Assembly: GCF_009362785.1 (NCBI RefSeq)
Contig: NZ_WHNQ01000012.1
Coordinates: 124,001 to 188,000, forward strand
DNA length: 64,000 bases
Direction: 5' to 3'
Source of the DNA: Paraburkholderia atlantica
GTDB taxonomy: Bacteria > Pseudomonadota > Gammaproteobacteria > Burkholderiales > Burkholderiaceae
The position numbers were made by a program, and so were the translations under genes. Shown here piece after piece: positions 27,726-37,197 of this stretch (positions are counted from its first letter, which is position 1; each line of letters opens with the position of its first letter). Below the pieces are notes generated by a model. That model did no database searches and had not been told where the DNA came from. It saw only the letters and a program-made list of their open reading frames with translations.

Positions 27726-30700
27726 CGCGCTGCCCTCCGCCCATTTCGCCCGGCGTGGCCGTCGGCAGATCGTCATCGTCGAGATCGATGCTGCGCTTCT
27801 TGCGGCTCAGCCAGCGACGCGCGGCCACATAGAACAGCGGCGTAAAGAAGATACCGAACATCGTCGCGGTCAGCATGCTGCCCATCACGCCGGTGCCGAC
27901 CGCGCGCCGGCTCGCAGCGCCCGCGCCGGTCGCGAGCACGAGCGGCAGCATACCCAGCACGAACGTGACGCTGGTCATCAGGATAGGGCGCAGACGCTGC
28001 TGCGCGCCGTTCTTCGCGGCGGCCAATGCGTCCTTTCCTTCGGCTTCCTCCTTGATCGCGAACTCGACGATCAGAATCGCGTTCTTCGCGGCAAGGCCGA
28101 TGATCGTCACGAGGCCGATGTTGAAGTACACGTCCGCGGACAGTCCGCGCAGCATCGTCAGCAGTACCGCACCGATCACGCCGAACGGGATGATCAGCAA
28201 CACCGCGACCGGAATCGCCCAGCTCTCGTACAGCGCCGCGAGCAGAAGGAACACGACCACGAGCGACAACCCCAGCAGCATGCCGATCTGGCCGCTCGCC
28301 TGTTTTTCCTCGAACGCGGTGCCGGTCCATTCGTAGCTCAGGCTGCCGGTCAACACGTGCGACGCGATGCGTTCCATCTCGGCGATCGCCGCGCCGCTCG
28401 AACGGCCGGGCGCGGCCTGACCCGACAGCGTCGCGGACGGAAACCCGTTATAGCGTTCGAGTTGCTGCGGCCCGGAAATCCAGCGCACGTGCGAGAACGC
28501 CGAGAACGGCACCATCTCGCCGCGGTTGTTGCGCAGGCGCAGCGCGCTCACGTCCTCGGCGCGCATACGTTGCTCTGCGTCCGCCTGCAACAGCACGCGC
28601 AGCACGTTGCCCTCGAACACGAAGTCGTTCACGTAGTTCGAACCGAACGTCAGCGCAAGCGCCTGGTTCACCTGGCCGATCTGCAGACCGAGCGCGCGCG
28701 CCTTCACGCGGTCGATCTCGACATACAGCTGCGGCGCCTCCGGCATGCCCTCGGCGCGCACGCCCGCGAGAAGAGGGCTTTGCGACGCCTCGATCATCAT
28801 GCGCCGCGCGGCCTGTTGCAGCGCTTCCCCGCCGACGCCGCTGCGATCCTGAATCTTCATCGTGAAGCCGGTCGCGGTGCCGAGCGAAGGAATCGGCGGC
28901 GGATCGAGCGCAAAAATGATCGCCTCGGGAATCTGCCGGAACGCGGCATTCGCGCGACGCACCAGCGCGCTCGCCGAATTCTCCTCGCCCGAGCGCTCGT
29001 CCCACGGCTTCAGATCGACGAACGACAGCGCCGCCGATTGCCCCTGGCCGAAGAAGCTGAAGCCCGTCACGGATGCGATGTTGCGCACCTGCGGCTGCGT
29101 TCGCAGAAACGCCTCGACTTGATCGATTGCGCGCTGCGTGCGCTGGTCGGTGGAACCCGGCGGCCCGGTATAGGTGACGAAAATGTATCCCTGGTCCTCG
29201 GTCGGCAGAAAGCCGGTCGGCAGCCGCGTGAAGAAAAACGCGGTGATCGCGCAGGCCGCGACGAACACCAGCAGCCAGCGCAGCGGCGAGCGCAACATCG
29301 CATCGACGCCGCCGATATAGCGCGTGGTGCCCGCTTCGAGCCCGCGATTGAAGCCGCCGAACACGCCGTGCAGCAGACGTGAGGCCGGGTTCTTCGGCCG
29401 TTCCTTTGACGCCGCCTCGCTGCGCAACATCGCCGCGCACAACGCCGCGCCGAGTGTCAGCGCCAGCACCGTCGACAGCAGGATCGACACCGCGAGCGTG
29501 ACCGAAAACTGCCGGTAGATGCCGCCCGTCGAGCCCGGAAAAAACGCCATCGGAATGAACACCGCGACCAGCACCAGCGTACTCGCGATCGCCGCGCCCG
29601 AAATCTGCCCGATCGCTTTCACCGTTGCGCGCGGCGCGCCGAGCCCTTCCTCGCGCATGATGCGCGCGACGTTTTCGACGACGACGATCGCGTCGTCGTT
29701 GAGGATACCGATCGCGACCACCATGCCGAACAGCGACAGAATGTTGATCGACAGCCCGAACAGATAGAGCCCCGCGCAGGTGCCGATCAGCGCGATGGGC
29801 ACGACGATCGTCGGGATCACGGTCGCGCGCCAGTCCTGCAGGAACAGGAACACCACGACCGTCACGAGCAGCAGCGCCTCGATCATCGTGCGGATCACGC
29901 CCTGCACCGAGGTCGTGATGAATGGCGTGGTGTCGAACGGCACGGTCCACGTGACGCCGCGCGGGAAGATCGACTGCAATTCATGCATGCGCTGGCGCAC
30001 CGCGTTGGCGACCGCGAGCGCGTTCGCGCCGCTGGCGAGCTGGACCGCGATGCCGGCCGACGCCTTGCCGTTGACGGTGAGCCGGTTGCCATAGCTGTCG
30101 TTGCCGAGTTCGACGCGCGCGACGTCGCCCACCCGTACGGTCGAGCCATCCGGATTCGCGCGCACGATGATTTCGCGGAACTGCTCGGGCGTCGTGAAGC
30201 GGCTTTGCGTGACGATCTGCGCGGTGAATTCGGAGCCCGGCGCGATCGGCTGATCACCGAGGCCGCCGCCGGCGGTCTGGCTGTTCTGCTCCTGGATCGC
30301 CTGCAGCACCTCGCTCGCCGACAGCCCGAAGCCCGCGAGCTTGCGTGGATCGATCCAGATCCGCATCGCGTACGACGAGCCGAACAGCTGCACATCGCCG
30401 ACGCCGTCGATCCGGCGCAATTCGTTGACGATGTTGTTCGACGCGAAGTTGCCCATCGCGGTGGCGCTGGTACCGTTGTCGGTCGCCTGCAGCGCAAGCA
30501 GCATCAGAAAGCCCGACGACGCCTTCGTCACGCGCACGCCGACCTGCCGGACTTCGAGCGGCAGACGCGGCTCGACGCGGCTCAGACGGTCCTGCACCTG
30601 GCTGCGCGCGACGTCGAGATCGGTGCCGGGCTTCAGCACCACGGTGATCTGCATCGTGCCGTTCGAGCGGCTCACCGACGACATGTACAGGAAATTGTCG

Positions 30701-30915
30701 ATGCCGTTCATCTCGTCTTCGACGATCGACGTGACGGTGCGCTCGAGCGTACTCGCGTCGGCGCCGCTGTACACCGCGGTGATGCTGAGCGACGGCGGGG
30801 CGACGTCGGGATACTGCTCGACCGGCAACAACGCGAGCGCGATCGCGCCGAACAGCACGATGAAAAGGGCGATGACCCACGCGAAAACCGGCCGGGCGAC
30901 GAAGAATCGATTCAT
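27718..30915 (-). CDS. RND multidrug efflux pump, inner membrane (HAE1/AcrB-MexB family)
   Basis: 1065 residues, usual for the family. Twelve membrane helices with two large periplasmic loops. Proton relay residues are visible: Asp-Asp in GILNDDAIVVVENVARIM and Lys in GLAAKNAILIVEFA. The N-terminus MNRFFVARPVFAWVIALFIVLFG is typical. It exports hydrophobic and amphiphilic compounds using the proton gradient. The gene lies 11 bases after the adaptor stop. Substrate range cannot be read. Confidence 0.96.
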   Translation of the reverse strand: MNRFFVARPVFAWVIALFIVLFGAIALALLPVEQYPDVAPPSLSITAVYSGADASTLERTVTSIVEDEMNGIDNFLYMSSVSRSNGTMQITVVLKPGTDLDVARSQVQDRLSRVEPRLPLEVRQVGVRVTKASSGFLMLLALQATDNGTSATAMGNFASNNIVNELRRIDGVGDVQLFGSSYAMRIWIDPRKLAGFGLSASEVLQAIQEQNSQTAGGGLGDQPIAPGSEFTAQIVTQSRFTTPEQFREIIVRANPDGSTVRVGDVARVELGNDSYGNRLTVNGKASAGIAVQLASGANALAVANAVRQRMHELQSIFPRGVTWTVPFDTTPFITTSVQGVIRTMIEALLLVTVVVFLFLQDWRATVIPTIVVPIALIGTCAGLYLFGLSINILSLFGMVVAIGILNDDAIVVVENVARIMREEGLGAPRATVKAIGQISGAAIASTLVLVAVFIPMAFFPGSTGGIYRQFSVTLAVSILLSTVLALTLGAALCAAMLRSEAASKERPKNPASRLLHGVFGGFNRGLEAGTTRYIGGVDAMLRSPLRWLLVFVAACAITAFFFTRLPTGFLPTEDQGYIFVTYTGPPGSTDQRTQRAIDQVEAFLRTQPQVRNIASVTGFSFFGQGQSAALSFVDLKPWDERSGEENSASALVRRANAAFRQIPEAIIFALDPPPIPSLGTATGFTMKIQDRSGVGGEALQQAARRMMIEASQSPLLAGVRAEGMPEAPQLYVEIDRVKARALGLQIGQVNQALALTFGSNYVNDFVFEGNVLRVLLQADAEQRMRAEDVSALRLRNNRGEMVPFSAFSHVRWISGPQQLERYNGFPSATLSGQAAPGRSSGAAIAEMERIASHVLTGSLSYEWTGTAFEEKQASGQIGMLLGLSLVVVFLLLAALYESWAIPVAVLLIIPFGVIGAVLLTMLRGLSADVYFNIGLVTIIGLAAKNAILIVEFAIKEEAEGKDALAAAKNGAQQRLRPILMTSVTFVLGMLPLVLATGAGAASRRAVGTGVMGSMLTATMFGIFFTPLFYVAARRWLSRKKRSIDLDDDDLPTATPGEMGGGQRDA

Positions 30916-30926
30916 CGATCCGCCCG

Positions 30927-32141
30927 TCAGTGCGCGGCAGAAGCGGGGGCGGGGGCCGCGGCCGGCTGCGCCGTCGGCGACGAAGCTTCGGGCGCGGGCC
31001 GCGCGTCGACACGCTGACCCGGTTGCACCTTCTGCCAGCCATCGACGATCAGGCGCTCACCGGGCTTCAGACCATTACGCACGGTCCAGCGTCCTTCGCC
31101 CTGTTCGCCGAGATCGATGTTGCGGCGGACCACGGTGCCGTCGTCGGCGACCAGCGCGACGCTCGCAATGCCGTTGTCGAGTTGCACCGCGCGCTCGGGA
31201 ATACGGATGCCCTGCAGCGTGCCCGCCGCGATGATGCGCCCGCGCACGAACTGCCCCGGCAACAGCGTGCGGTCCGGATTCGCGAAGCGCGCGCGCACCG
31301 TCTGCGTGCCGGTCGACGGATCGATGACGAGATCGGCGAAGTCGAGAAAACCGCGCTCGTTGTAGACTTGGCCGTTGGCGAGGATCAGTTGCACCTCGAC
31401 GTGCTTCATGCTGATCGGCTTGCGCGCGCCGGACTGGATCTGCTGCTCGACGTCGAGCATCACGGTGTTCGACTGTGTGAACACCGCGTTGATCGGCGTC
31501 AGCTGATTGACCTGCGTGAGCAGCGTGGCCGCGCCCGCGCTGACGAGCGCGCCTTCGGTGACGAGCGCGCGGCCCGCGCGCCCAGCGATCGGCGTGCGTA
31601 TGATGCAGCGATCGAGCCGCAGTTGCGCGAGCGAAACCGCGGCTTGCGCATCTGAGACATTGGCCTGCGCCTGCTGCATCGTCGCGAGCGCGGCGTCGTA
31701 TTCCTGCGCGCTGACCGCATGACGGCCGACGAGCGGCTTGAACCGTTCCACGACCGACGCCGCGTTGTCTCGCACGGCGGTCGCGCGCGTGAGCGCGGCC
31801 TGTGCCTGCTGCAACTGCGCGCGATAGTCGCTCGCGTCGATCTGGAAGAGCGGGGCGTTGGCTGGAAGGTCAGTGCCTTCCTGATACAGCGTGCGCTCGA
31901 CGATGCCATCGACGCGCGCGCGAATCTCGGCGGTGCGCACGGCCTCGATGCGGCCCGGCAACTCGACGACATCGGCGACAGGGGTGGTGGAAACCGTTTC
32001 GACCAGCACCGGAACCGGCGGCGGCATCGACGCGGTGGCGGGAGTCTGGGACCGGTCGTTGCAGGCGGCAAGCAGGAGCGGCAAACCGGTGATCAGCAGC
32101 GATACGGCACGACTACGCAGGCGGAATGCGGAGCAAGGCAA
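30927..32141 (-). CDS. RND efflux periplasmic adaptor lipoprotein (AcrA family)
   Basis: 404 residues. Lipobox LLAAC (Cys27) at the N-terminus. Barrel-sandwich/lipoyl halves (about 55-85 and 180-215) flank an alpha-hairpin (about 90-160, QLQQAQAALTRATAVRDNAASVVERF); then the beta-barrel and membrane-proximal domains and an Ala/Pro-rich tail. The TTG start at 32141 is supported by AAAGGAG 8 bases upstream; no ATG is near it. First gene of the three-gene operon. Confidence 0.94.
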   Translation of the reverse strand: MPCSAFRLRSRAVSLLITGLPLLLAACNDRSQTPATASMPPPVPVLVETVSTTPVADVVELPGRIEAVRTAEIRARVDGIVERTLYQEGTDLPANAPLFQIDASDYRAQLQQAQAALTRATAVRDNAASVVERFKPLVGRHAVSAQEYDAALATMQQAQANVSDAQAAVSLAQLRLDRCIIRTPIAGRAGRALVTEGALVSAGAATLLTQVNQLTPINAVFTQSNTVMLDVEQQIQSGARKPISMKHVEVQLILANGQVYNERGFLDFADLVIDPSTGTQTVRARFANPDRTLLPGQFVRGRIIAAGTLQGIRIPERAVQLDNGIASVALVADDGTVVRRNIDLGEQGEGRWTVRNGLKPGERLIVDGWQKVQPGQRVDARPAPEASSPTAQPAAAPAPASAAH

Positions 32142-32454
32142 GAGAAACTCCTTTGATCAAGGCAGTCTTTTTTGCGCGTGAGATCGGTGACGGTTTTAAC
32201 GGTTTGCGGTCGAATTAACTGTTCGGAATGAGCGTGGGCGCGTTAATGCGCGGAAAAAGATTTCCGTTGATCCTACCGTGTCTGGGTGGCTTGTCAATTT
32301 ATTCTTGGTTGTCGCGACTGGGACTAGACGCAGCGCGCATGTCCAGAGAGTTCGGCAGGTTGAATGGCAATCGTCAATTACATGTCAAATGCGATCCCGC
32401 AATTGACATCAGCAATTGCCGCTATTTAAAGGCATGCAATTGTGACCGAATCAC
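32142..32454. other. Intergenic region upstream of the RND operon with three CAATTG palindromes
   Basis: 313 bases, lower GC than the flanks. GCAATTG occurs at 32399-32405, 32412-32418 and 32436-32442, the last 12 bases before the permease stop. There are also three TTGACA-like hexamers. No regulatory gene (TetR, MarR, LysR) is adjacent to the efflux operon, which is unusual. No RNA gene recognised. Confidence 0.5.
32270..32297 (-). promoter_or_regulatory. Candidate sigma-70 promoter for the RND operon
   Basis: On the minus strand TTGACA (32297-32292) and TAGGAT (32275-32270) are separated by 16 bases, about 130 bases before the adaptor TTG. The -35 is a perfect consensus; the -10 matches four of six. 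Only sequence resemblance supports it. Confidence 0.4.
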
Positions 32455-33921
32455 TCACGTATGCTTGCGCTCCGGATGCCGCAACACCGAATGGTTGCGG
32501 CCGTATGACAGATAAATCACCATGCCGATCACGAGCCACACGACGAGCCGTAGCCACGTAACGAGCGGCAGGCCGACCATCAGCAGCAAGCAGAACAGGA
32601 TGCCGAGCACTGGCACGACAGGTACGCCGGGCGCCCGGAATGGACGCGCCGCCTCGGAGTCGCTGCCCCGCAGATAGATCACCGCGCCGCACACGAGCAC
32701 GAACGCGAATAGCGTGCCGATGCTGACCATCTCGCCGAGCACGCCGATCGGCGTCAGCGCAGAGACGATCGCGACGACCGTACCGATCAGGATCTGGCTC
32801 AGATAAGGTGTGTGCAGACGCAGATGCACCTTCGCGAAGAAGTGCGGCAACAGACCGTCTTGCGACATCGTGAAAAAGATGCGGCTTTGCCCATAGAGCA
32901 GCACGAGTATCACGGTGGTCAGCCCCGTCAACGCACCGATTTTGATCAGAATCGCAAACCACGTGAGCCCGATCGTGTCGACACCCTTGGCGATCGGATC
33001 GGGAACGTTCAGCTCGGTGTAGGGAACGAGGCCGGTCAGCACAGCGGCGACGAGGATGTACAGCACCGTGCAGATGACAAGCGAGCCGAGGATACCGATC
33101 GGCATGTCGCGCTGCGGCTGTCGCGCTTCCTGTGCGGCGGTCGACACCGCATCGAAGCCGATGAACGCGAAGAACACCACGGCCGAGCCACGCAGAATTC
33201 CGCTCATGCCGAAACTGCCGAACTGGCCGGTGTTGGCAGGAATGAACGGATGCCAGTGTTCCGGCTTGATGAAAAACAGACCGATCGCGATAAACGCGAC
33301 CACCACGGTCAGCTTGACCGCGACCATCACGTTGTTCAGGCGCGCCGATTCCTTAGTGCCCAACACCAGCAACGTGGTCAGGATCGCGATGATCACCACC
33401 GCCGGCAGGTTGATCACGCCGGTGACCGTCGAGCCATCGGCCAGCTTGACGATGGTGCCGGGCGCGGCGGCGAGGGTAGGTGGAATGTCGATACCGACGT
33501 TGCGCAACAGGCTCACGATATAGCCGGACCAGCCCACAGCTACGGTCGCGGCCCCCATGGCGTACTCGAGGATCAGGTCCCAGCCGATGATCCACGCGAA
33601 GAGCTCGCCGAGCGTCGCATACGTGTACGTGTAGCTGCTGCCGCACACAGGCAGCATCGCCGCAAGCTCCGAATAACACAGGCCGACGAACGCGCACGCG
33701 ATGCCGCCCAGGATGAACGACAGCGTGATGGCCGGCCCCGCGAACTGCGCGGCGGCGGTTCCCGTCAGCACGAAGATGCCGGCGCCGATGATCGCGCCGA
33801 TGCCCATCGCGGTGATACTCGTCGCGCCGAGCGTTTTCGACAGATGGCGGCCTTCTTCGACGTCGGCGCTGGCGATGATCTCAGCCACGGATTTGCGTGC
33901 CATGTAACCGGTATCGGCCAT
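32455..33921 (-). CDS. APC-family amino acid permease
   Basis: 488 residues with about twelve to thirteen membrane helices. Family motif GIGAIIGAGIFVLTGTAAAQFAGPA near the N-terminus and the EARQPQRDMPIGI loop after helix 6 mark a CAT/YfnA-like cationic or neutral amino acid transporter. The N-terminus (MADTGYMARKSVAEI) has a short cytoplasmic helix typical of this group. Start at MADTGYM is preceded by AAGGGACGACTC. Its substrate is unknown. Confidence 0.92.
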   Translation of the reverse strand: MADTGYMARKSVAEIIASADVEEGRHLSKTLGATSITAMGIGAIIGAGIFVLTGTAAAQFAGPAITLSFILGGIACAFVGLCYSELAAMLPVCGSSYTYTYATLGELFAWIIGWDLILEYAMGAATVAVGWSGYIVSLLRNVGIDIPPTLAAAPGTIVKLADGSTVTGVINLPAVVIIAILTTLLVLGTKESARLNNVMVAVKLTVVVAFIAIGLFFIKPEHWHPFIPANTGQFGSFGMSGILRGSAVVFFAFIGFDAVSTAAQEARQPQRDMPIGILGSLVICTVLYILVAAVLTGLVPYTELNVPDPIAKGVDTIGLTWFAILIKIGALTGLTTVILVLLYGQSRIFFTMSQDGLLPHFFAKVHLRLHTPYLSQILIGTVVAIVSALTPIGVLGEMVSIGTLFAFVLVCGAVIYLRGSDSEAARPFRAPGVPVVPVLGILFCLLLMVGLPLVTWLRLVVWLVIGMVIYLSYGRNHSVLRHPERKHT

Positions 33922-34182
33922 GATGAGTCGTCCCTTTTCAGTGTTGATTAGGCACGAACCGGTCAGACTGCCATCGGCTCGCGGAGCACGACAAAAAACA
34001 TCCGTCGCCGCGCACGGCAACGGTCACGGCAAGTGCGAAGAAAGCGTCTAACGGAAAAAGTCTGAGTTCAGTCTATGCCGGATTAAAAGCAAAGTGAAAT
34101 CCGCCTGGTTTGTCGGAGTGATAGGGCAGTGACGTGGCAGGCGTGCGCGGCAGGGGTGCTGTGCGCCGGTGTGCCGGTGTGC

Positions 34183-34911
34183 TTAGCCGATACGCCCGCG
34201 GCGCAGCACGCCGCTCAGGCCGAGCGAGTGACCGGGGTCGTAATAGTGAATCAGGAGCGTGCGCCGCTGCCCGTTCTGTACGTCGAGGTTCGCATGCTGA
34301 AGCGCGAAGCCGTTGAATTCATAGACGCTGCCCGGTTTGACCGGAATGCGCTGGCAGTTGCCGACGCGCAGATCATGCAGGGTATGCCAACTGCGCCAAC
34401 TGAGCGGCAGGCTGTGCAGGAAGCCATGGCGCATCTTGCAGATCAGGTTGGTCAGCGTCGTGACCGACAGGCGCGGCTTGCGATACATCACGAGGTCGCC
34501 GTTGTGAACGCCGTCGGGTGCGAGCTGAAGCGGAATCAGCAGCGTCAGCAGGTGCGAATCGTAGTGGCGACAGTGGCTCTCCGCCAGCGAAGTCTTGCTG
34601 GCACAGCGCAGTACGTGGAACGGCTCGGTCGGTAAGTTTGTCTGCCCGACCCTCGCGGCCAGCGCGCGCGCATTCGCGCAGATCGACTGCTCGAGTTCAC
34701 GAAAAGGCTGAGCGCGACGCAGCATCTCGGCGATCTGCGCGCCGGACTGCGAGCGCGGTGCCGTCGTGTCGAACAGGTGGTCGATGAACTGGTTGATTTC
34801 GGCGATCGTCTCCTGGGGAATCACGTCATCAAAAGATTTCAAGGCGACGCTTTTGTCGATTCGAATTCTCTTAGTCTCAGTGTGCCCACGCACGTCTGTC
34901 AGGGTGTCCAT
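34183..34911 (-). CDS. Putative 2OG-Fe(II) oxygenase
   Basis: 242 residues. The C-terminal half reads as a double-stranded beta helix: His116-Tyr-Asp118 (RHYDSHLLTLLIPLQLAPDG) as the HxD metal motif, a distal His206 (NGFALQHANL) and Arg216/Arg217 (QRRTLLIHYYDPGH) for 2-oxoglutarate. The N-terminal 90 residues are mainly helical and unrecognised. I assign the fold by these motifs only; substrate unknown. The start at MDTLTDVRG replaces a longer frame; the SD is weak. Lies at the left edge of the low-GC region. Confidence 0.62.
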   Translation of the reverse strand: MDTLTDVRGHTETKRIRIDKSVALKSFDDVIPQETIAEINQFIDHLFDTTAPRSQSGAQIAEMLRRAQPFRELEQSICANARALAARVGQTNLPTEPFHVLRCASKTSLAESHCRHYDSHLLTLLIPLQLAPDGVHNGDLVMYRKPRLSVTTLTNLICKMRHGFLHSLPLSWRSWHTLHDLRVGNCQRIPVKPGSVYEFNGFALQHANLDVQNGQRRTLLIHYYDPGHSLGLSGVLRRGRIG

Positions 34912-35633
34912 AGCCCAAATTTCCAATCGTTTTTTTGTTCGACAACCGTAATGAAAAATATTCCCTACTAGCCGCGCACAATGTGCGGCAGCGTACACAA
35001 AGTTCTCAGGTGATTGATTGCGATCATTAAATCTAAAAGCGGGTTTCTCTGATTGCTTTTCTAATCTCGTTACGAGAATTTGGAAATTGCTCAGACTGCA
35101 AAAAGATGCCCGCGGGTGTTTGACGAAATGCGGAAATAATGACTTCGTCCCGAAATCCGAATTTTTTGGTGATAATTTGTATTATGTCAAATGTGGTGTG
35201 GGTCTACCTCGGCCCACCACTGGGCATTTCAGCTGCCGTCGCCAGTGCGCGTACGGCGTGCCAACAATTGCCTCTGCCGATGAACGACGATGCGCAGTCG
35301 CGTGCGCGAAATGTCGCAAGCGCCCAGTCTCATGCGTCCCGCACGGTTCGGCGATCGTCAACCAAACTGGCTCGACATTTTAATGTCAAATTTACCGCGC
35401 GCGCATTTACACCCTTGCCGAATTACGCCCCTCCGCGCAAATCGGTTCATTCATGCGCGACATATGCCGCAATTAGACAATTGTTAAATATTTCCCTGTG
35501 CACCACGAGAATAAGCTTTGAAGCAAACGCGAATAACGCTCTCGCGGCTCCAGCGGATTTCTTATCCTCGGCGATTGCGTTGTGACTTAGGGGCGTTTCG
35601 CATTTTCTGTCGACCCGCGAGCGTCTCGTCGCG
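34912..35633. other. Low-GC stretch without a convincing gene
   Basis: 722 bases between the 2OG-oxygenase start and the stop of the next gene. Base composition is clearly more AT-rich than the rest of the window (for instance TTTTTTGGTGATAATTTG near 35162). Plus-strand frames of 121 and 148 codons exist (35018-35383, 35139-35585) but their translations lack domain-like or family-like sequence and have no good ribosome sites, so I do not call them. May carry promoters for the oxygenase gene. Confidence 0.55.
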
Positions 35634-36056
35634 TTACGTGCATTTCGACGCGGCGTACGGGCACAACGAGTTCGCCGCGTTCCCGTTTGCCTCGGTCTGC
35701 GATGCATGTTCGAACACCCGCAGACGCTCGGCATCTGCGATCAGTCGTTTCTTGGTCGTCGAGCGTCCCGCCGATCCGAAGCCCATCACCTTTTCGTATT
35801 CATGCGGCCTGTCGTGCCTGAAACGGTTAAAGAAGTCATCACCCGGCAGACCGTTATCGAGGCTCATCAGGCAGCCGTAGTCGAGCGACGCACAATCGCT
35901 CAGCGAGCGCGCCGCGTCCGCCAATGCCCGATAACGGCTTTGCAACGGTTCCTCGCGACCGAAAAGCGCGTGCAGTTCCTGATAAGACACGAGTCTCTTG
36001 CGCTTGGCGGCACGCAATAGCATCGCGGCGATATCGCGGGTCCTATCGGTGTTCAT
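35634..36056 (-). CDS. Conserved-looking protein of unknown function
   Basis: 140 residues from MNTDRTRDIA, preceded by AAGGAG with ideal spacing, which makes it very likely a real gene. The N-terminal part (IAAMLLRAAKRKRLVSYQELHALFG) resembles a winged-helix unit; the central DYGCLMSLDNGLPGDDFFNRF and C-terminal STTKKRLIADAERLRVFEH look structured. The last ~20 residues are low in complexity. I do not recognise the family; a DNA-binding role is a guess. It sits inside the low-GC region with no partner gene. Confidence 0.7.
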   Translation of the reverse strand: MNTDRTRDIAAMLLRAAKRKRLVSYQELHALFGREEPLQSRYRALADAARSLSDCASLDYGCLMSLDNGLPGDDFFNRFRHDRPHEYEKVMGFGSAGRSTTKKRLIADAERLRVFEHASQTEANGNAANSLCPYAASKCT

Positions 36057-36750
36057 GTCAGTCTCCTTACCGCCTGCTTGCAGATGCCCACTGGCACCCG
36101 CCGTCATCTTTGATCGTGTTTATGCGTATCGAGTACCCGGCAAAAATATTTCCGGATATTGAGCGACGCACTCAAAGTAAGCAGATGGTTACTGGAGTCG
36201 GGATTCACAGCGACACTCCGCACGAATGTCCCCATTCTCGATAATCCGCCTGGAAAGCGCCGCAAAAACGGTTTTTTCAATCTTGAGAACCCTTTTTTCG
36301 CAGATTTCCAGCGAACGCCACCCTGCATCCAAAAATGCATTCGAATGGCATTCGCAAAACAGAAATCCACGCATTCAAACGAGTCAGTCTTCCGACATCT
36401 CGCGCGTTACTAATAAGCTCCAGACCTCAAGCTCTATGCGGCTTGGCGGTGTCCGGGCAGCCGGCGCGAACAGGTTCGGATTGATGTTTTGTTTAAATCA
36501 GTTCAATCAGGTTAGCAAACGTGAAATTCAATCGCAAGAAAGATTTTTACGAATGCAGAAAGAAAACATAGTGCTAACGTCTTACGCGAGGATTAGGTCT
36601 TTTTCTATCAGAGGAAAGACGCGATTGATTTTTTATTCTTTTGGACACAGCGGGCGACTTTTCGATTATCTGTAAGTGGCGTGGCCTCTTCTCTGTCTAT
36701 CCCAGCAACCGATTGCAGTCCGGTCAGCGACCCAACGGCGGAGTTCTCCA
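36057..36750. other. Low-GC stretch without a convincing gene
   Basis: 694 bases, GC well below half in places (36481-36540 is about one third GC). A palindrome CATTCGAATG lies at 36338-36347 within AAAAATGCATTCGAATGGCA. Plus-strand frame 36226-36675 has no recognisable product. It probably holds the divergent promoters of the two flanking genes and may be acquired sequence. Confidence 0.55.
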
Positions 36751-37155
36751 ATGCATCGACCGAATGACGATTTACCGACCGTCGCACGGCGTCTCACAGC
36801 GGGCAAGAAACTGCTCGATGGCGTCGCTGCGGCCGAGGTCGCGAAACAGATGGGAATGGCAAAGACCACCGTCGAGCGCTATCGCAAGCTATTGGAGCAA
36901 GGTGGGCTCGAGGCGCTTAGAAACATGAGCGTCGGCGGCCGCCATTCCGCACTCGCGGTGGCGGATCTGGACTGGTTGGCCGAGGCGCTGAGGGCCTCGC
37001 CACGGGACTATGGCTTCGACGCCGATGGCTGGAGCAATGCGCGCATGCGCGAGCTGATAAGCCGTCAGTTCGGCATTTCGTACTCGCGAGTCTATGTATG
37101 GCAACTGGCCACCAGACTCGGCGTGTCTTACCGGCTCGGCCGAAATGCGCACTAA
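36751..37155 (+). CDS. IS630-type helix-turn-helix protein, transposase remnant or regulator
   Basis: 134 residues in two winged-helix units: LTAGKKLLDGVAAAEVAKQMGMAKTTVERYRKLL (about 16-48) and YGFDADGWSNARMRELISRQFGISYSRVYVWQLATRLGVSYR (about 87-128). These are the N-terminal DNA-binding domains of IS630-family transposases. The DDE catalytic domain is absent; the next gene is unrelated, so this is either a truncated transposase or a domesticated regulator. The start at MHRPNDD follows GGAG. No terminal inverted repeats found. Confidence 0.75.
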   Translation: MHRPNDDLPTVARRLTAGKKLLDGVAAAEVAKQMGMAKTTVERYRKLLEQGGLEALRNMSVGGRHSALAVADLDWLAEALRASPRDYGFDADGWSNARMRELISRQFGISYSRVYVWQLATRLGVSYRLGRNAH

Positions 37156-37197
37156 AACGGCGGCCGCACCAGCCAACGCACGCGCGTGCGCATCGGC

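Noticed and set aside
35139..35585. 148-codon plus-strand frame in the low-GC stretch
   Set aside because: Translation has no domain-like pattern, no good ribosome site, and stop codons are rarer by composition only in part; not convincing.
36226..36675. 149-codon plus-strand frame in the second low-GC stretch
   Set aside because: No recognisable sequence, weak initiation, likely chance.
36751..37155. Complete IS630 insertion sequence
   Set aside because: Only the N-terminal HTH domains are encoded; no catalytic DDE region or terminal repeats seen.
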